The translations under genes and the position numbers were made by a program. Of a stretch of 64,000 nucleotides of DNA, positions 36,801 to 45,258 are shown piece after piece. The notes under the pieces are model-generated. The model was not told where the DNA came from and made no database searches. It saw only the letters and a program-made list of their open reading frames with translations. Position 1 is the first letter of the stretch. Every line of letters starts with the position of its first letter. The stretch is from assembly GCF_017433805.1 (NCBI RefSeq), contig NZ_JAFRGN010000033.1, positions 62,001-126,000 on the forward strand. The letters are read 5' to 3'. The stretch comes from Butyrivibrio sp. (GTDB lineage: Bacteria > Bacillota > Clostridia > Lachnospirales > Lachnospiraceae).

Positions 36801-37368
36801 CAGCAAGTGGAACGGAAACATTGACTGGGCAGCAGTTAAGAATTCCGGAATTAACTTCGTAATCATCAGATGCGGATACAGAGGTTCATCTGAAGGTCAG
36901 CTTATTGAGGATCCTACATTCAGAAGAAATATTCAGGGTGCGCAGAATGCTGGAATCAGAGTTGGTATCTATTTCTTTACACAGGCTGTAAATGAGGTTG
37001 AGGCTGTAGAAGAGGCTTCTATGGTTATCAATCTGATCAAGGGTTACAACATCACTTATCCTGTTTACCTTGATGTTGAGGCCAGCCATGGACGTGGAGA
37101 TGGAATAAACCCAGCACAGAGAACAGCTAACATCAAGGCTTTCTGTGGAACAATTCAGAACGCTGGATACAAAGCTGGTGTATATGCGAACAAGACCTGG
37201 TTCACAAGTTATATCAATACATCACAGATCACAAATTACAAGATCTGGCTTGCACAGTATGCTGAGGCTGTAACATATTCAGGCAGCAGATATGATATGT
37301 GGCAGTACACATCAAAGGGACGAGTAACAGGAATCAACGGTTTTGTAGATATGAATATCTGCTACTGA
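33847..37368 (+). CDS. Membrane-anchored GH25 muramidase with Ig-like domains
   Basis: 1173 residues. Order: a cytoplasmic tail extremely rich in Asp, Glu, Tyr and Arg (~residues 20-160); one membrane helix (~181-206); a beta-rich domain (~270-378); a Ser/Gly-rich linker; about five BIG2 Ig-like domains (~498-890) rich in TVxxxxxGTATIT-type repeats; a choline-binding-like segment with GWQTIDGKTYFFD (~905-960); and a C-terminal GH25 lysozyme (~979-1173) with GIDVSKWNG and the catalytic YLDVEAS. It should cut or remodel peptidoglycan while tethered to the cell. I use ATG 33847, preceded by AAGGGG; a TTG at 33817 extends the frame without a site. The long inside tail is unusual for this enzyme class. 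Confidence 0.9.
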   Translation: MKKRLFGLKAKDKRNLSRYKEDVVDFDEDFDEDDYRDDYDDEDYQDDYEDDDYPDEDYEDDDRYEDDEYYPEEVENRREERYSEDDRYDDEDDYPEDEVEDDRYEDYSEEEVEDDRYEDDDYPEDNYEDEEYYPEDEDEDAYYPGDARYEDRRGRGRRDRDRGESIPAKIFGFLANTSATERIAAIFAILILAGGIATASFYMKAMGNKQQLDSFVEVGSELGTETIYGQSGLIAVADAERARAMAAELISDDAFMEEEEEEVPDDAEDVTIKMTLTSIKSDMKVKFINSQTGKLVANLPLEIDVETPDGSKVTYNDHDQDGIIYKKDITAGVYKITPKSLPSGYENYKLEIKTQSLTVKDQVEMKAVDVSNEVKKESQVNAAKEDTAVKTEVESQLQDTVEWVESTKVAVGESTDGTYSYEEVNRDTVPDPASGTMVGVRPWMFMALARSSTTSASIGDDETPKSNEPGEGNSKSEDNGGSGNSSEGGNTGGGETPATKEKISISVDESAMTVGDTRTISASVSGSTVNATFSSSNDDVISVSGNTLTAKAAGTATITASADNCESATVTITVKEKEKEKEKSKFNVNGNTITVKVGASASIGASANSTITYKSNDTSIATVSSDGTVTGVKEGSTTITLTAADYEEGTVNVTVSKADDKEMTGYTASMTLKVGGSEKIKPGTPSSVTFKSENEKIATVASDGTVTAVAEGTTNIVLSASGYKDAKVAVTVGKADDKTMKVEPTAVTVKVSEEIQLKVTEPKNVKYETDKKEVATVTEAGLVKGVSVGTANIKITAEGYTPTTVVVTVVAKEGTKVPMKVTKVTLVEGQSVKLASSEAKLAIKLASSDTSKVAVSDTTITGKAVGEATITVSATGYADNTVAVSVISKGKTLKDKSGNVLYVKNDDGSYREAVYEDYYKGTKLYLRKAATNFKYTGWQTIDGKTYFFDKNGNAVTGEQVIQGAKYSFGSDGALAISAGGRGIDVSKWNGNIDWAAVKNSGINFVIIRCGYRGSSEGQLIEDPTFRRNIQGAQNAGIRVGIYFFTQAVNEVEAVEEASMVINLIKGYNITYPVYLDVEASHGRGDGINPAQRTANIKAFCGTIQNAGYKAGVYANKTWFTSYINTSQITNYKIWLAQYAEAVTYSGSRYDMWQYTSKGRVTGINGFVDMNICY

Positions 37369-37415
37369 TTATTAAAGCCGGATTATACAATCAGGCCGCA
37401 CTATTAGCGGAATTG

Positions 37416-37454
37416 AAGACAAAACTTTTACTTGACTTTGTCTTGTGGTATAAT
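37416..37454 (+). promoter_or_regulatory. Extended -10 promoter of the rfb operon with inverted repeat
   Basis: TGGTATAAT (37446-37454) is a perfect extended -10; TTTACT (37427-37432) sits 16 bases upstream as a weak -35. An 8-bp perfect inverted repeat, AAGACAAA (37416-37423) and TTTGTCTT (37437-37444), overlaps the -35 and spacer, a position suited to a repressor site. Confidence 0.68.
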
Positions 37455-37500
37455 ATGTCAGTTAAAATTTGAAATTTTTTAGAACAATGAGGAAAAAAGA

Positions 37501-38586
37501 ATGAGAACTTACTTGGTTACAGGTGGAGCAGGTTTCATTGGCTCTAATTACATTAACTATATGTTTAAGAAGTACGACAATGAGATCAGAATCATCAACG
37601 TTGATGTACTTACTTATGCAGGCAATCTTGAGAATCTGCGCGATGTAGAGAACAGAGACAACTACACATTTGTTAAGGCAGATATCTGTGACAGAGACGC
37701 CATCAACAAGATCTTTGAGGAGAATGACATCGACAGAGTTGTTCATTTTGCTGCGGAGAGCCATGTTGACAGATCAATCGTTAATCCTGAGGTATTTGTC
37801 CAGACTAACGTTCTTGGTACAGCTACAATGCTGAACGCTGCCAAGAAGGCATGGGAGCTTCCTGATGGAACATTCAAGGAGGGCAAGAAGTTCCTTCATG
37901 TTTCTACAGATGAAGTATATGGTTCACTTGATGATGATCCAAATGCATACTTCTATGAGACAACTCCATATTCACCACACAGCCCATATTCAGCTAGTAA
38001 GGCAAGCTCAGATATGCTTGTTAAGGCATACATGGATACTTACAAGTTCCCTGCTAACATTACTAACTGTTCTAATAACTATGGACCTTTCCAGTTCCCT
38101 GAGAAGTTGATTCCACTTATCATCAACAACGCTCTTGCTGGCAAGGATCTTCCAGTATACGGTGACGGTAAAAACGTTCGTGACTGGCTCTTTGTTGAGG
38201 ACCATGCTAAGGCTATCGATATGGTTCAGGAGAAGGGCAGACTCTTTGAGACTTACAATGTAGGTGGTCACAACGAGAAGCAGAATATTGAGATCGTTAA
38301 GACAATCATCGACGTTCTTAAGGAAGAGCTTGATGATTCAGATCCTAGAAAGGCTCATCTTTCATATGACCTTATCAAGTATGTATCAGACAGAAAGGGT
38401 CATGACAGAAGATATGCGATCGCACCTGACAAGATCAAGGCTGAGATCGGCTGGGAACCAGAGACAATGTTCAACGAAGGTATCCGCAAGACAATTAAGT
38501 GGTACTTCGAGAACCAGGAATGGATGGAGCACGTAACCAGCGGCGATTACGAGAAGTATTACGAGAAGATGTATAGCAATAGATAA
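37501..38586 (+). CDS. rfbB: dTDP-glucose 4,6-dehydratase
   Basis: Converts dTDP-glucose to dTDP-4-keto-6-deoxyglucose, the second step of dTDP-rhamnose synthesis. It has 361 residues, with the NAD motif GGAGFIGSNY at the N terminus, the AAESHVDRSI block, STDEVYG with the catalytic Asp-Glu pair, and the SPYSASKASSD Tyr-x3-Lys. GAGGAAAA precedes the ATG. It is the first gene of region 3 and lies directly behind the promoter at 37446-37454. Confidence 0.96.
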   Translation: MRTYLVTGGAGFIGSNYINYMFKKYDNEIRIINVDVLTYAGNLENLRDVENRDNYTFVKADICDRDAINKIFEENDIDRVVHFAAESHVDRSIVNPEVFVQTNVLGTATMLNAAKKAWELPDGTFKEGKKFLHVSTDEVYGSLDDDPNAYFYETTPYSPHSPYSASKASSDMLVKAYMDTYKFPANITNCSNNYGPFQFPEKLIPLIINNALAGKDLPVYGDGKNVRDWLFVEDHAKAIDMVQEKGRLFETYNVGGHNEKQNIEIVKTIIDVLKEELDDSDPRKAHLSYDLIKYVSDRKGHDRRYAIAPDKIKAEIGWEPETMFNEGIRKTIKWYFENQEWMEHVTSGDYEKYYEKMYSNR

Positions 38587-38668
38587 TAATACAAATTGAT
38601 TGTGCTTGCACAAAAATCATGTTCGTATTAGTTATCCGTATCATATACTGATGTGGAGGAATTCATAA

Positions 38669-39538
38669 ATGAAAGGTATTATTCTTGCCGGAGGTTCCGG
38701 TACTAGATTATATCCACTTACAAGAGCTATGTCCAAGCAGATGATGCCTGTTTACGACAAGCCTATGATCTATTATCCACTTTCAACACTTATGCTTGCA
38801 GGAATCAGAGAGGTTCTGATCATCTCTACACCTAGAGATCTTCCTGCATTCAAGGAACTGTTTGGAAGCGGAGAGCAGCTTGGTATGCACTTTGAATATG
38901 CAGTTCAGGAGCAGCCAAGAGGACTTGCAGATGCGTTCATTATCGGAGCTAAGTTCATTGGTTCTGATTCAGTTGCACTTGTTCTTGGAGACAACATCTT
39001 CTATGGCCAGAGCTTTTCTAAGCTCCTTAGAGAGGTTGCATCAAGAGAGAGCGGAGCAACTATCTTTGGCTACTATGTAAGAGATCCTAGAGCTTACGGC
39101 GTAGTTGAGTTTGATGAGAATGGTAAGGCTATCAGCATCGAAGAAAAGCCTGAGAACCCTAAGAGTAACTATGCGGTTCCTGGACTTTACTTCTACGACA
39201 ACAAGGTTGTTGATATCGCTGCCAATGTACAGCCTTCAGCCAGAGGTGAGATTGAGATCACCAGCATCAACAATGAGTACCTCAGAAGAGGTGAGCTCTC
39301 TGTTGAGACAATGGGAAGAGGATTTGCATGGCTTGATACAGGTAACCATGATTCACTTCTTGATGCATCTGATTTCGTATGTGCATTCCAGAAGAGACAG
39401 GGACTTTATATTTCCTGTATCGAGGAGATCGCTTACAAGCGCGGATTCATCAGTAAGGAGCAGCTCCTTAAGCTTGCTGAACCTCTCATGAAGACAGATT
39501 ATGGTAAGTACCTCGTAGAGGTTGCCAACGGCCTGTAA
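38669..39538 (+). CDS. rfbA: Glucose-1-phosphate thymidylyltransferase
   Basis: Makes dTDP-glucose from dTTP and glucose-1-phosphate. 289 residues, the usual RfbA length. Seen are the nucleotide loop [29 protein letters not shown], the LGDNIFYG metal site and [16 protein letters not shown] site lies nine bases before the ATG. The 82-bp gap after rfbB holds the short palindrome TTGTGCTTGCACAA. The glucose-1-phosphate is probably supplied by the mutase encoded at 49538. Confidence 0.97.
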   Translation: MKGIILAGGSGTRLYPLTRAMSKQMMPVYDKPMIYYPLSTLMLAGIREVLIISTPRDLPAFKELFGSGEQLGMHFEYAVQEQPRGLADAFIIGAKFIGSDSVALVLGDNIFYGQSFSKLLREVASRESGATIFGYYVRDPRAYGVVEFDENGKAISIEEKPENPKSNYAVPGLYFYDNKVVDIAANVQPSARGEIEITSINNEYLRRGELSVETMGRGFAWLDTGNHDSLLDASDFVCAFQKRQGLYISCIEEIAYKRGFISKEQLLKLAEPLMKTDYGKYLVEVANGL

Positions 39539-39610
39539 TCAGAACTGTGCATTTACTGTACTGTTCGCTAGATAATAACTTTTTTGTGGGGATAACATGG
39601 GGGACGACAC

Positions 39611-40090
39611 ATGGATAAAAAAGTATTCACAATGGCCCTGATGACCATATTAAGCGCTTTTATCCTGGTAGTAGTTATTATTTATGCCACAAATGCTGAC
39701 AAGATCAACAAGATGCTTGGGAGAAAAGACAACAGCGCTTCGGTGGAAGTATCCACAGAAGAGCTGTCAGTTCCTCAGGAAGTCTACGGTCAGCAGATTG
39801 GGGATGATTTAAAGAGCTTTCTGTACGACGAGGACTTTTTTGACGAAGCAGAGAAGGTTCCTGCTGTAGTAGTTATCCAGCAGAATACCAAGACTGTTAA
39901 CAGTAGTTCAGATTCATCAAGTGCAGAAGAGGGACAGACAGGCGGCTCAGGAATGGCTGTTGTAGGACAGCTTGATAATCCCGGAGCAGCAGCTTCTTTT
40001 GGAAGCAGCATGGGACCTGGAACTGAGATTCCTCAGGGGCCTATACCTGGCTCAGAGACAATTGGTGGAACACCAGTTGGTAATCCATGA
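39611..40090 (+). CDS. Small single-pass membrane protein of unknown function
   Basis: I do not recognise this 159-residue protein. It has one N-terminal membrane helix (~residues 6-27), a short segment with IGDDLKSFLYDEDFFDE (~62-78) that looks like a structured helix, then a Ser/Gly/Pro-rich tail probably outside the cell. It sits between rfbA and rfbC, so it is likely co-transcribed with dTDP-rhamnose genes, which are otherwise cytosolic. A role at the membrane in export or assembly is a guess from context only. Confidence 0.6.
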   Translation: MDKKVFTMALMTILSAFILVVVIIYATNADKINKMLGRKDNSASVEVSTEELSVPQEVYGQQIGDDLKSFLYDEDFFDEAEKVPAVVVIQQNTKTVNSSSDSSSAEEGQTGGSGMAVVGQLDNPGAAASFGSSMGPGTEIPQGPIPGSETIGGTPVGNP

Positions 40091-40131
40091 TTACAATACT
40101 TATAAAATATATAACGGAGTAATAAGAGAAA

Positions 40132-40677
40132 ATGGGTAAGATAACAGTTGAAACATGCGAAATTGAAGGACTTAAGGTAATCACTCCTCAGGTGTTTGGT
40201 GATCCAAGAGGATACTTTGTTGAGACATACAATAAGAGAGATTTTGAGGAAGCTGGCATTACCTGCGAATTCGTACAGGATAATCAGTCAGCTAGCAAAA
40301 GAGGCGTTCTAAGAGGCCTTCATTTCCAGAAAGAGCATCCACAGGATAAGCTTGTTCGCTGCATTAACGGTGAAGTATTTGACGTTGCAGTTGATCTTAG
40401 AGAGGGCTCCAAGACATATGGTAAGTGGTTTGGAGTAGTTCTTACAGCTGAGAACAAGAAGCAGTTCTTTATTCCTAAGGGATTTGCTCATGGTTTCCTG
40501 GTACTTTCCGATTATGCTGAGTTTGCATATAAGTGTTCTGACTTCTATCATCCTAACGATGAAGGCGGCATTATGTGGAATGATCCTGATGTTGGGGTTG
40601 AATGGCCACTTCAGGAGGGTGTAGAGCTTCTTTTCTCTGAGAGAGATACAAAATGGGGAGGAATCAAGCAGCTTTGA
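40132..40677 (+). CDS. rfbC: dTDP-4-dehydrorhamnose 3,5-epimerase
   Basis: Third enzyme of dTDP-rhamnose synthesis, 181 residues, the family size. It has the conserved DPRGYFVETYNKRDF start, VQDNQSASKRGVLRGLHFQ with the catalytic His, DVAVDLR and FIPKGFAHGF. The 3' end overlaps the ABC permease gene by 25 bases. The last enzyme of the pathway, RfbD, is not encoded in the window, so the final product is rhamnose only if rfbD lies elsewhere. Confidence 0.96.
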   Translation: MGKITVETCEIEGLKVITPQVFGDPRGYFVETYNKRDFEEAGITCEFVQDNQSASKRGVLRGLHFQKEHPQDKLVRCINGEVFDVAVDLREGSKTYGKWFGVVLTAENKKQFFIPKGFAHGFLVLSDYAEFAYKCSDFYHPNDEGGIMWNDPDVGVEWPLQEGVELLFSERDTKWGGIKQL

Positions 40678-41675
40678 ATAAAGGGTTAAGAAAACTTCCC
40701 AAGCATACTGGCTTGGGCATTTTCTATGTATTGGCGCTTACACTTGCGCTTCTATTAGTGTTGCATAATAACCCGCTTGCAGATCCACATACAGAGATGC
40801 TCAAAAAGATATGTGGCTGCGTTCTGATCGGAGTGAGCTGTGTTCTGGCGTTTGCCTGGTATGACAAGTTAACTGTTCTGCCGGTAGAACTCTTTCATTC
40901 CAGAAATCTTATCAAGAGATTATCTATCAATGATTTCAAAAAGAGATATGCGGGATCATATATGGGAATCGTGTGGGCACTGGCACAGCCGGTGGTCACT
41001 GTTGCCATGTACTATGTTGTATTTGATGTTATCTTCCAGTCAAGAGCGCAGGCAGTATCTGGTGGAATCGAGATGCCTTACGTTCTGTTCCTGACAGCTG
41101 GTCTTGTACCTTGGTTCTTCTTTACAGAGGCCCTTACAAACGGTACTACATCACTTCTGGAATATAACTATCTGGTTAAGAAGGTTCTTTTCAAGATCAG
41201 TATATTACCTATCGTTAAGATAATTGCTGCAATGTTCATTCACATTTTCTTTATCTGTGTAATGCTCATCATTGCCTGTGTTTACGGCTATTATCCAAAC
41301 GTTTACTGGATTCAGTTTATTTACTACATAGGATGTGAATTTATTCTGGTATTGTCACTTAGCTACGCTACATGCGCTATCGTAGTTTTCTTCAGGGACT
41401 TACTTCAGATCATCAATATCGGACTTCAGCTTTTCCAGTGGTTTACACCAATTCTTTGGAATATTGCTATTGTGCCAGATGAGTATAAGTGGATCATCAA
41501 GCTTAATCCTATGGCATACATTGTAGAGGGATACAGGAACACTATAAGTGGAGACACTTGGTTCTTTGAACATTTCTATTCTTCAACATATTTCTGGTTA
41601 TTTGTGGTTGCTACATTCTCTATTGGTACACTGATTTTCAAGCGTTCCAAGCCACACTTTGCGGATGTGCTGTAA
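40653..41675 (+). CDS. Polysaccharide ABC exporter permease (Wzm/TagG type)
   Basis: ABC-2 type permease of 340 residues for export of a finished, lipid-linked polymer. The typical core starts near residue 88 (LIKRLSINDFKKRYAGSYMGIVWALAQP) with six helices after it and the FQWFTPILWNI and LNPMAYIVEGYR elements. The first ~80 residues add two further membrane helices not found in standard ~260-residue family members. Start: ATG 40653 inside rfbC; the extension would be lost only with a start far downstream, and no better site is visible there. Confidence 0.9.
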   Translation: MGRNQAALNKGLRKLPKHTGLGIFYVLALTLALLLVLHNNPLADPHTEMLKKICGCVLIGVSCVLAFAWYDKLTVLPVELFHSRNLIKRLSINDFKKRYAGSYMGIVWALAQPVVTVAMYYVVFDVIFQSRAQAVSGGIEMPYVLFLTAGLVPWFFFTEALTNGTTSLLEYNYLVKKVLFKISILPIVKIIAAMFIHIFFICVMLIIACVYGYYPNVYWIQFIYYIGCEFILVLSLSYATCAIVVFFRDLLQIINIGLQLFQWFTPILWNIAIVPDEYKWIIKLNPMAYIVEGYRNTISGDTWFFEHFYSSTYFWLFVVATFSIGTLIFKRSKPHFADVL

Positions 41676-41705
41676 TTGCGTATCCATAACCTATCGGAGA
41701 CATAA

Positions 41706-43052
41706 ATGGAAAACAACGTAGCGATTGAGGTAAAAAACCTCACCAAATCGTATAAATTATATGACAAGCCCATGGACAGACTCAAAGATTCGCTTGGCCT
41801 TGCTGGTAAAAAGAGATTCAAAGAACATCTGGCACTTAATAATGTCAGTCTTTCTGTCAAAAAGGGTGAGACAGTAGGTATTATCGGAACAAACGGTTCA
41901 GGTAAGTCTACAATCCTCAAGATCATTACAGGAGTTTTATCTCCTACTTCCGGCGAAGTCAATGTAGATGGTCATATTTCAGCTCTTTTGGAGCTGGGCG
42001 CCGGCTTTAATATGGAATACAACGGAATTGACAACATTTACCTCAATGGTATGATGATTGGTTTTTCCGAAGAAGAAATAACCAAGAGACTTGATGCAAT
42101 CCTTGAGTTTGCTGATATCGGAGACTATGTATATCAGCCTTGCAAGACCTATTCAAGCGGTATGTTTGTAAGACTTGCTTTTGCGGTCGCTATCAATATT
42201 GATCCTGAGATCCTCATTGTTGATGAAGCTCTTTCTGTAGGAGATGTATTCTTCCAGGCTAAGTGCTATCACAAGTTTGAGGAATTTAAGAAACAGGGTA
42301 AGACTATTCTTTTTGTATCTCATGATCTGTCCAGTATCAGTAAGTACTGCGACAGAGCGATTCTCTTGAATCAGGGTGTGCTCCTTGGAGAAGGAACTCC
42401 CAAGAAGATGATCGATATTTACAAGCAGGTACTTGTTGGACAGTATCCACTTCCTTCAAGTGATGTAGAGAATCTTCTTGATGACGAGCAGATCAGAGCA
42501 GCAGCTGCTGATGCAGATGAGAAGGCTAATTCCAAGATCAAGGGTGACAAGTCTTCTGATAAAAAGAGTAGTGATGACAATAAGGCAATGGGTGAGAATC
42601 CTGATACTCTCGAGTATGGCGACGGCGCAGCAACTATAGATGAGTTCTATGTTACTGATGCTAACGGACTTAGAGCCAGTTCTATCATCAAGGGAACTGA
42701 CTTTACAGTTCATATGAGAGTTAAGTTTAACAAGGACGTTTCAGCACCTATTTTTGCATTTACTTTCAAGAATATCCTTGGTATCGAGATTACTGGTACC
42801 AATTCAATGGTTGAGAAGGCATTCCTTGAGCCGGTCAAGGCTGGAGATGTCAAAGATATTTCTTTTACCCAGAATATGACACTTCAGGGCGGAGAGTATC
42901 TGATAAGCTTCGGTGTTACAGGCTTTGAGCAGAATGACTTTACTGTATATCACAGGTTATATGACGCACTTAACATTACAGTAGTATCAGACAAGAATAC
43001 AGTTGGATATTACGATATGAATTCTGTATGCAAAGTTGAAGATGCTAAATAA
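41706..43052 (+). CDS. Polysaccharide ABC exporter ATPase with Wzt C-terminal domain
   Basis: ATPase of 448 residues. Residues ~1-245 are the nucleotide-binding domain: Walker A GTNGSGKST, signature YSSGMFVRLAFA, Walker B ILIVDEALSVGD and the switch HD. A Lys/Ser/Asp-rich linker (~260-300) leads to a beta-sandwich C-terminal domain (~305-445), as in E. coli O8/O9a Wzt, which reads the capped non-reducing end of the chain before export. Such a domain fits the WbdD-like gene directly downstream. It pairs with the permease 30 bp upstream. Confidence 0.93.
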   Translation: MENNVAIEVKNLTKSYKLYDKPMDRLKDSLGLAGKKRFKEHLALNNVSLSVKKGETVGIIGTNGSGKSTILKIITGVLSPTSGEVNVDGHISALLELGAGFNMEYNGIDNIYLNGMMIGFSEEEITKRLDAILEFADIGDYVYQPCKTYSSGMFVRLAFAVAINIDPEILIVDEALSVGDVFFQAKCYHKFEEFKKQGKTILFVSHDLSSISKYCDRAILLNQGVLLGEGTPKKMIDIYKQVLVGQYPLPSSDVENLLDDEQIRAAAADADEKANSKIKGDKSSDKKSSDDNKAMGENPDTLEYGDGAATIDEFYVTDANGLRASSIIKGTDFTVHMRVKFNKDVSAPIFAFTFKNILGIEITGTNSMVEKAFLEPVKAGDVKDISFTQNMTLQGGEYLISFGVTGFEQNDFTVYHRLYDALNITVVSDKNTVGYYDMNSVCKVEDAK

Positions 43053-43087
43053 GACGTCTATGTATAACACCTGAGAGGAACGAGCAG

Positions 43088-45247
43088 ATGCAGGAAGAAG
43101 TAAAGATTGGCAAGGTAACGCTTAATTTCAAGCATTATTCAGGGGTTGATCTTTATAGTGATGGAGCTATAGAGAATGACCTTCTTGAAATTGTCAAAAA
43201 ATATAAAAAAGAAGAATATCCCAAGGTAATTGAAGAGAGGGGCAATTGGCCTATTCTCTATCATTTGTCTGAGCAGAGAGCCAATATTGTAGAGTGGATC
43301 CCTATGGAAAAGGGTGCCAAGGTACTGGAGGTTGGCTCAGGTTGCGGAGCTATTACAGGAATGCTGGCTCAGAAGGCTGGCGAGGTTGTAGCCTGCGATC
43401 TTTCAAGGAGACGTTCCGAGATCAATGCCACAAGGAATCAGGACTGCGACAATGTTACTATTCACATCGGTAACTTCAGAGATGTTGAGCCTGATCTTCC
43501 CAAGGACTTCGACTATATCTTTTTGATCGGTGTGTTTGAGTATGCCCAGGGGTACATCGGAACTGAGAATCCTTATGAGAAGTTCCTGAGAATGATGAAC
43601 AGACATCTCAAAAAGGGCGGTAGAATCGTAATCGCCATTGAGAACAGACTGGGACTTAAGTATCTGGCTGGATGTGCTGAGGATCACCTTGGAACCTACT
43701 TTACAGGTATCGAAGGATACTCTGCAGACAGCGTAGCCAAGACTTTTACTAGAAATGGACTCATCAACATTTTCAAGAAATGTGGAATGAAAGAGTATCA
43801 TTTCTATTATCCATATCCTGATTACAAGCTGATGACTCTTTTACATTCAGATTATTATCTGCCTGGCTTTGGAGAGCTTCAGGATAACGTCAGGAACTAT
43901 GACAGGGACAGAATGATTCTCTTTAACGAGAAGCACGCCTATGAGGATCTGGTAAAAGATGGAATGTATCCAGATTTTGCTAACTCCTTTGAGGTAATCA
44001 TCGGACCTGGCTTTGATACGATTTATAGTAAGTACAGCAATGACAGAGTTGATGAATTCAAGATCAGAACTGACATTGCTATCAGCAGAACAGGCAGGAA
44101 GATCATCAAGAAGTTCCCTCTTACAGAGGCTGCCAAGGAGCATGTATTTGGCATGAGAGATGCCTATGCAGGCCTTGTGGAGAAGTACAGAGGTGGCGAT
44201 CTGGAGGTCAACGACTGTCAGCTTGATGAGAAATCCGGCTGTGCCATTTTCTCTTTTGTCAACGGAGTTCCACTTGCGTCGCTCTTGGATGAATGCCTGG
44301 ATAAAGATGACATGGATGGCTTCGATGCACTTATAAATGAGTACATCCGCAGAATTAACCACAAGCCTGATTATCCGGTGTCCGATTATGACCTAATTTT
44401 CTCTAATATTATGGTTAATGGGCCTATTTGGACTATAATAGATTATGAGTGGACCTATGGTAAGTGCATTCCAGCCAAGGAACAGATTTGGAGAGCGCTC
44501 TACTGCTACAGATTAGAGGATAGGAAAAGAGAAAAGTTCGATCCTAAGGGCGCTTTCGAGAGACTGAACCTTTCTGAGGATGATATCAAGACTTTGCTTG
44601 AAGAAGAATATGCTTTCCAGAAGTATGTGACTGGAAGCCGTAAGTCTATGGTTGAGATCTGGAAGGAGATTGGCCGTAAGGTCATTGTACCTAAGGAAAT
44701 GGTACATCCTACCGAGGGAGCAAGACCAGATGACTGCATTCAGATCTACCTCGATGAGGGAGAGGGCTTTTCAGAGGACGACTCTATTTTCCCAGAGGAG
44801 CAGTATGATGAGAAGAATACTGTAAGCCTGGATATCAGAGTCGATTCTAATTGCAGAACAGTGAGAATTGATCCAGCTTTTGCACCATGTATGGTTACTT
44901 TGGTAAGTGCCACATGGAATGGGGAGGCCTTTGCTGATGATATTTCGGATGTTTCCATTCATCCGGTCAATGGTAATTGGATATCAGATGATTCAATGAT
45001 CTTCAATACAGATGATCCTAATATTGAGTTTGGCCTTACATCTGACAAGCTCAGTGTACAGGAGAGAAATCACCTGTGTATCAAGATGATAATGACTCTT
45101 TTACCAAGAAATGCAGCTCAGGCGGTTGTAGAGTCGCTACATGTTGAGGAGGAGCCACCACAGCCCAAGGACAATATCATCAAGAAGATTGGCAAGAAGA
45201 TAATTCAAAAGCGTGAGGAGCGCTATTACAGAGACGAAGAGGAGTGA
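43088..45247 (+). CDS. Methyltransferase-kinase resembling WbdD chain terminator
   Basis: 719 residues in three parts. Residues ~60-270 are a class I SAM methyltransferase with VLEVGSGCGAITG near 78-92. Residues ~310-480 look like a small-molecule/protein-kinase-like fold: a beta-3 lysine in GRKIIKKFP, a catalytic-loop DLIFSN (D435, N440) and IIDYEW (D452) as the metal-binding Asp. The C-terminal part (~575-690) is beta-rich and ends in a basic-acidic tail. E. coli WbdD has the same methyltransferase-kinase order and caps O9a chains. Its place directly after wzt supports the same role here. The function is inferred, not proven. Confidence 0.72.
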   Translation: MQEEVKIGKVTLNFKHYSGVDLYSDGAIENDLLEIVKKYKKEEYPKVIEERGNWPILYHLSEQRANIVEWIPMEKGAKVLEVGSGCGAITGMLAQKAGEVVACDLSRRRSEINATRNQDCDNVTIHIGNFRDVEPDLPKDFDYIFLIGVFEYAQGYIGTENPYEKFLRMMNRHLKKGGRIVIAIENRLGLKYLAGCAEDHLGTYFTGIEGYSADSVAKTFTRNGLINIFKKCGMKEYHFYYPYPDYKLMTLLHSDYYLPGFGELQDNVRNYDRDRMILFNEKHAYEDLVKDGMYPDFANSFEVIIGPGFDTIYSKYSNDRVDEFKIRTDIAISRTGRKIIKKFPLTEAAKEHVFGMRDAYAGLVEKYRGGDLEVNDCQLDEKSGCAIFSFVNGVPLASLLDECLDKDDMDGFDALINEYIRRINHKPDYPVSDYDLIFSNIMVNGPIWTIIDYEWTYGKCIPAKEQIWRALYCYRLEDRKREKFDPKGAFERLNLSEDDIKTLLEEEYAFQKYVTGSRKSMVEIWKEIGRKVIVPKEMVHPTEGARPDDCIQIYLDEGEGFSEDDSIFPEEQYDEKNTVSLDIRVDSNCRTVRIDPAFAPCMVTLVSATWNGEAFADDISDVSIHPVNGNWISDDSMIFNTDDPNIEFGLTSDKLSVQERNHLCIKMIMTLLPRNAAQAVVESLHVEEEPPQPKDNIIKKIGKKIIQKREERYYRDEEE

Positions 45248-45258
45248 CGGTTGGGGAT

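Noticed and set aside
38608-38621. Palindrome TTGTGCTTGCACAA between rfbB and rfbA as a terminator
   Set aside because: Stem of only six base pairs with a two-base loop and no T tract; rfbA is most likely co-transcribed.
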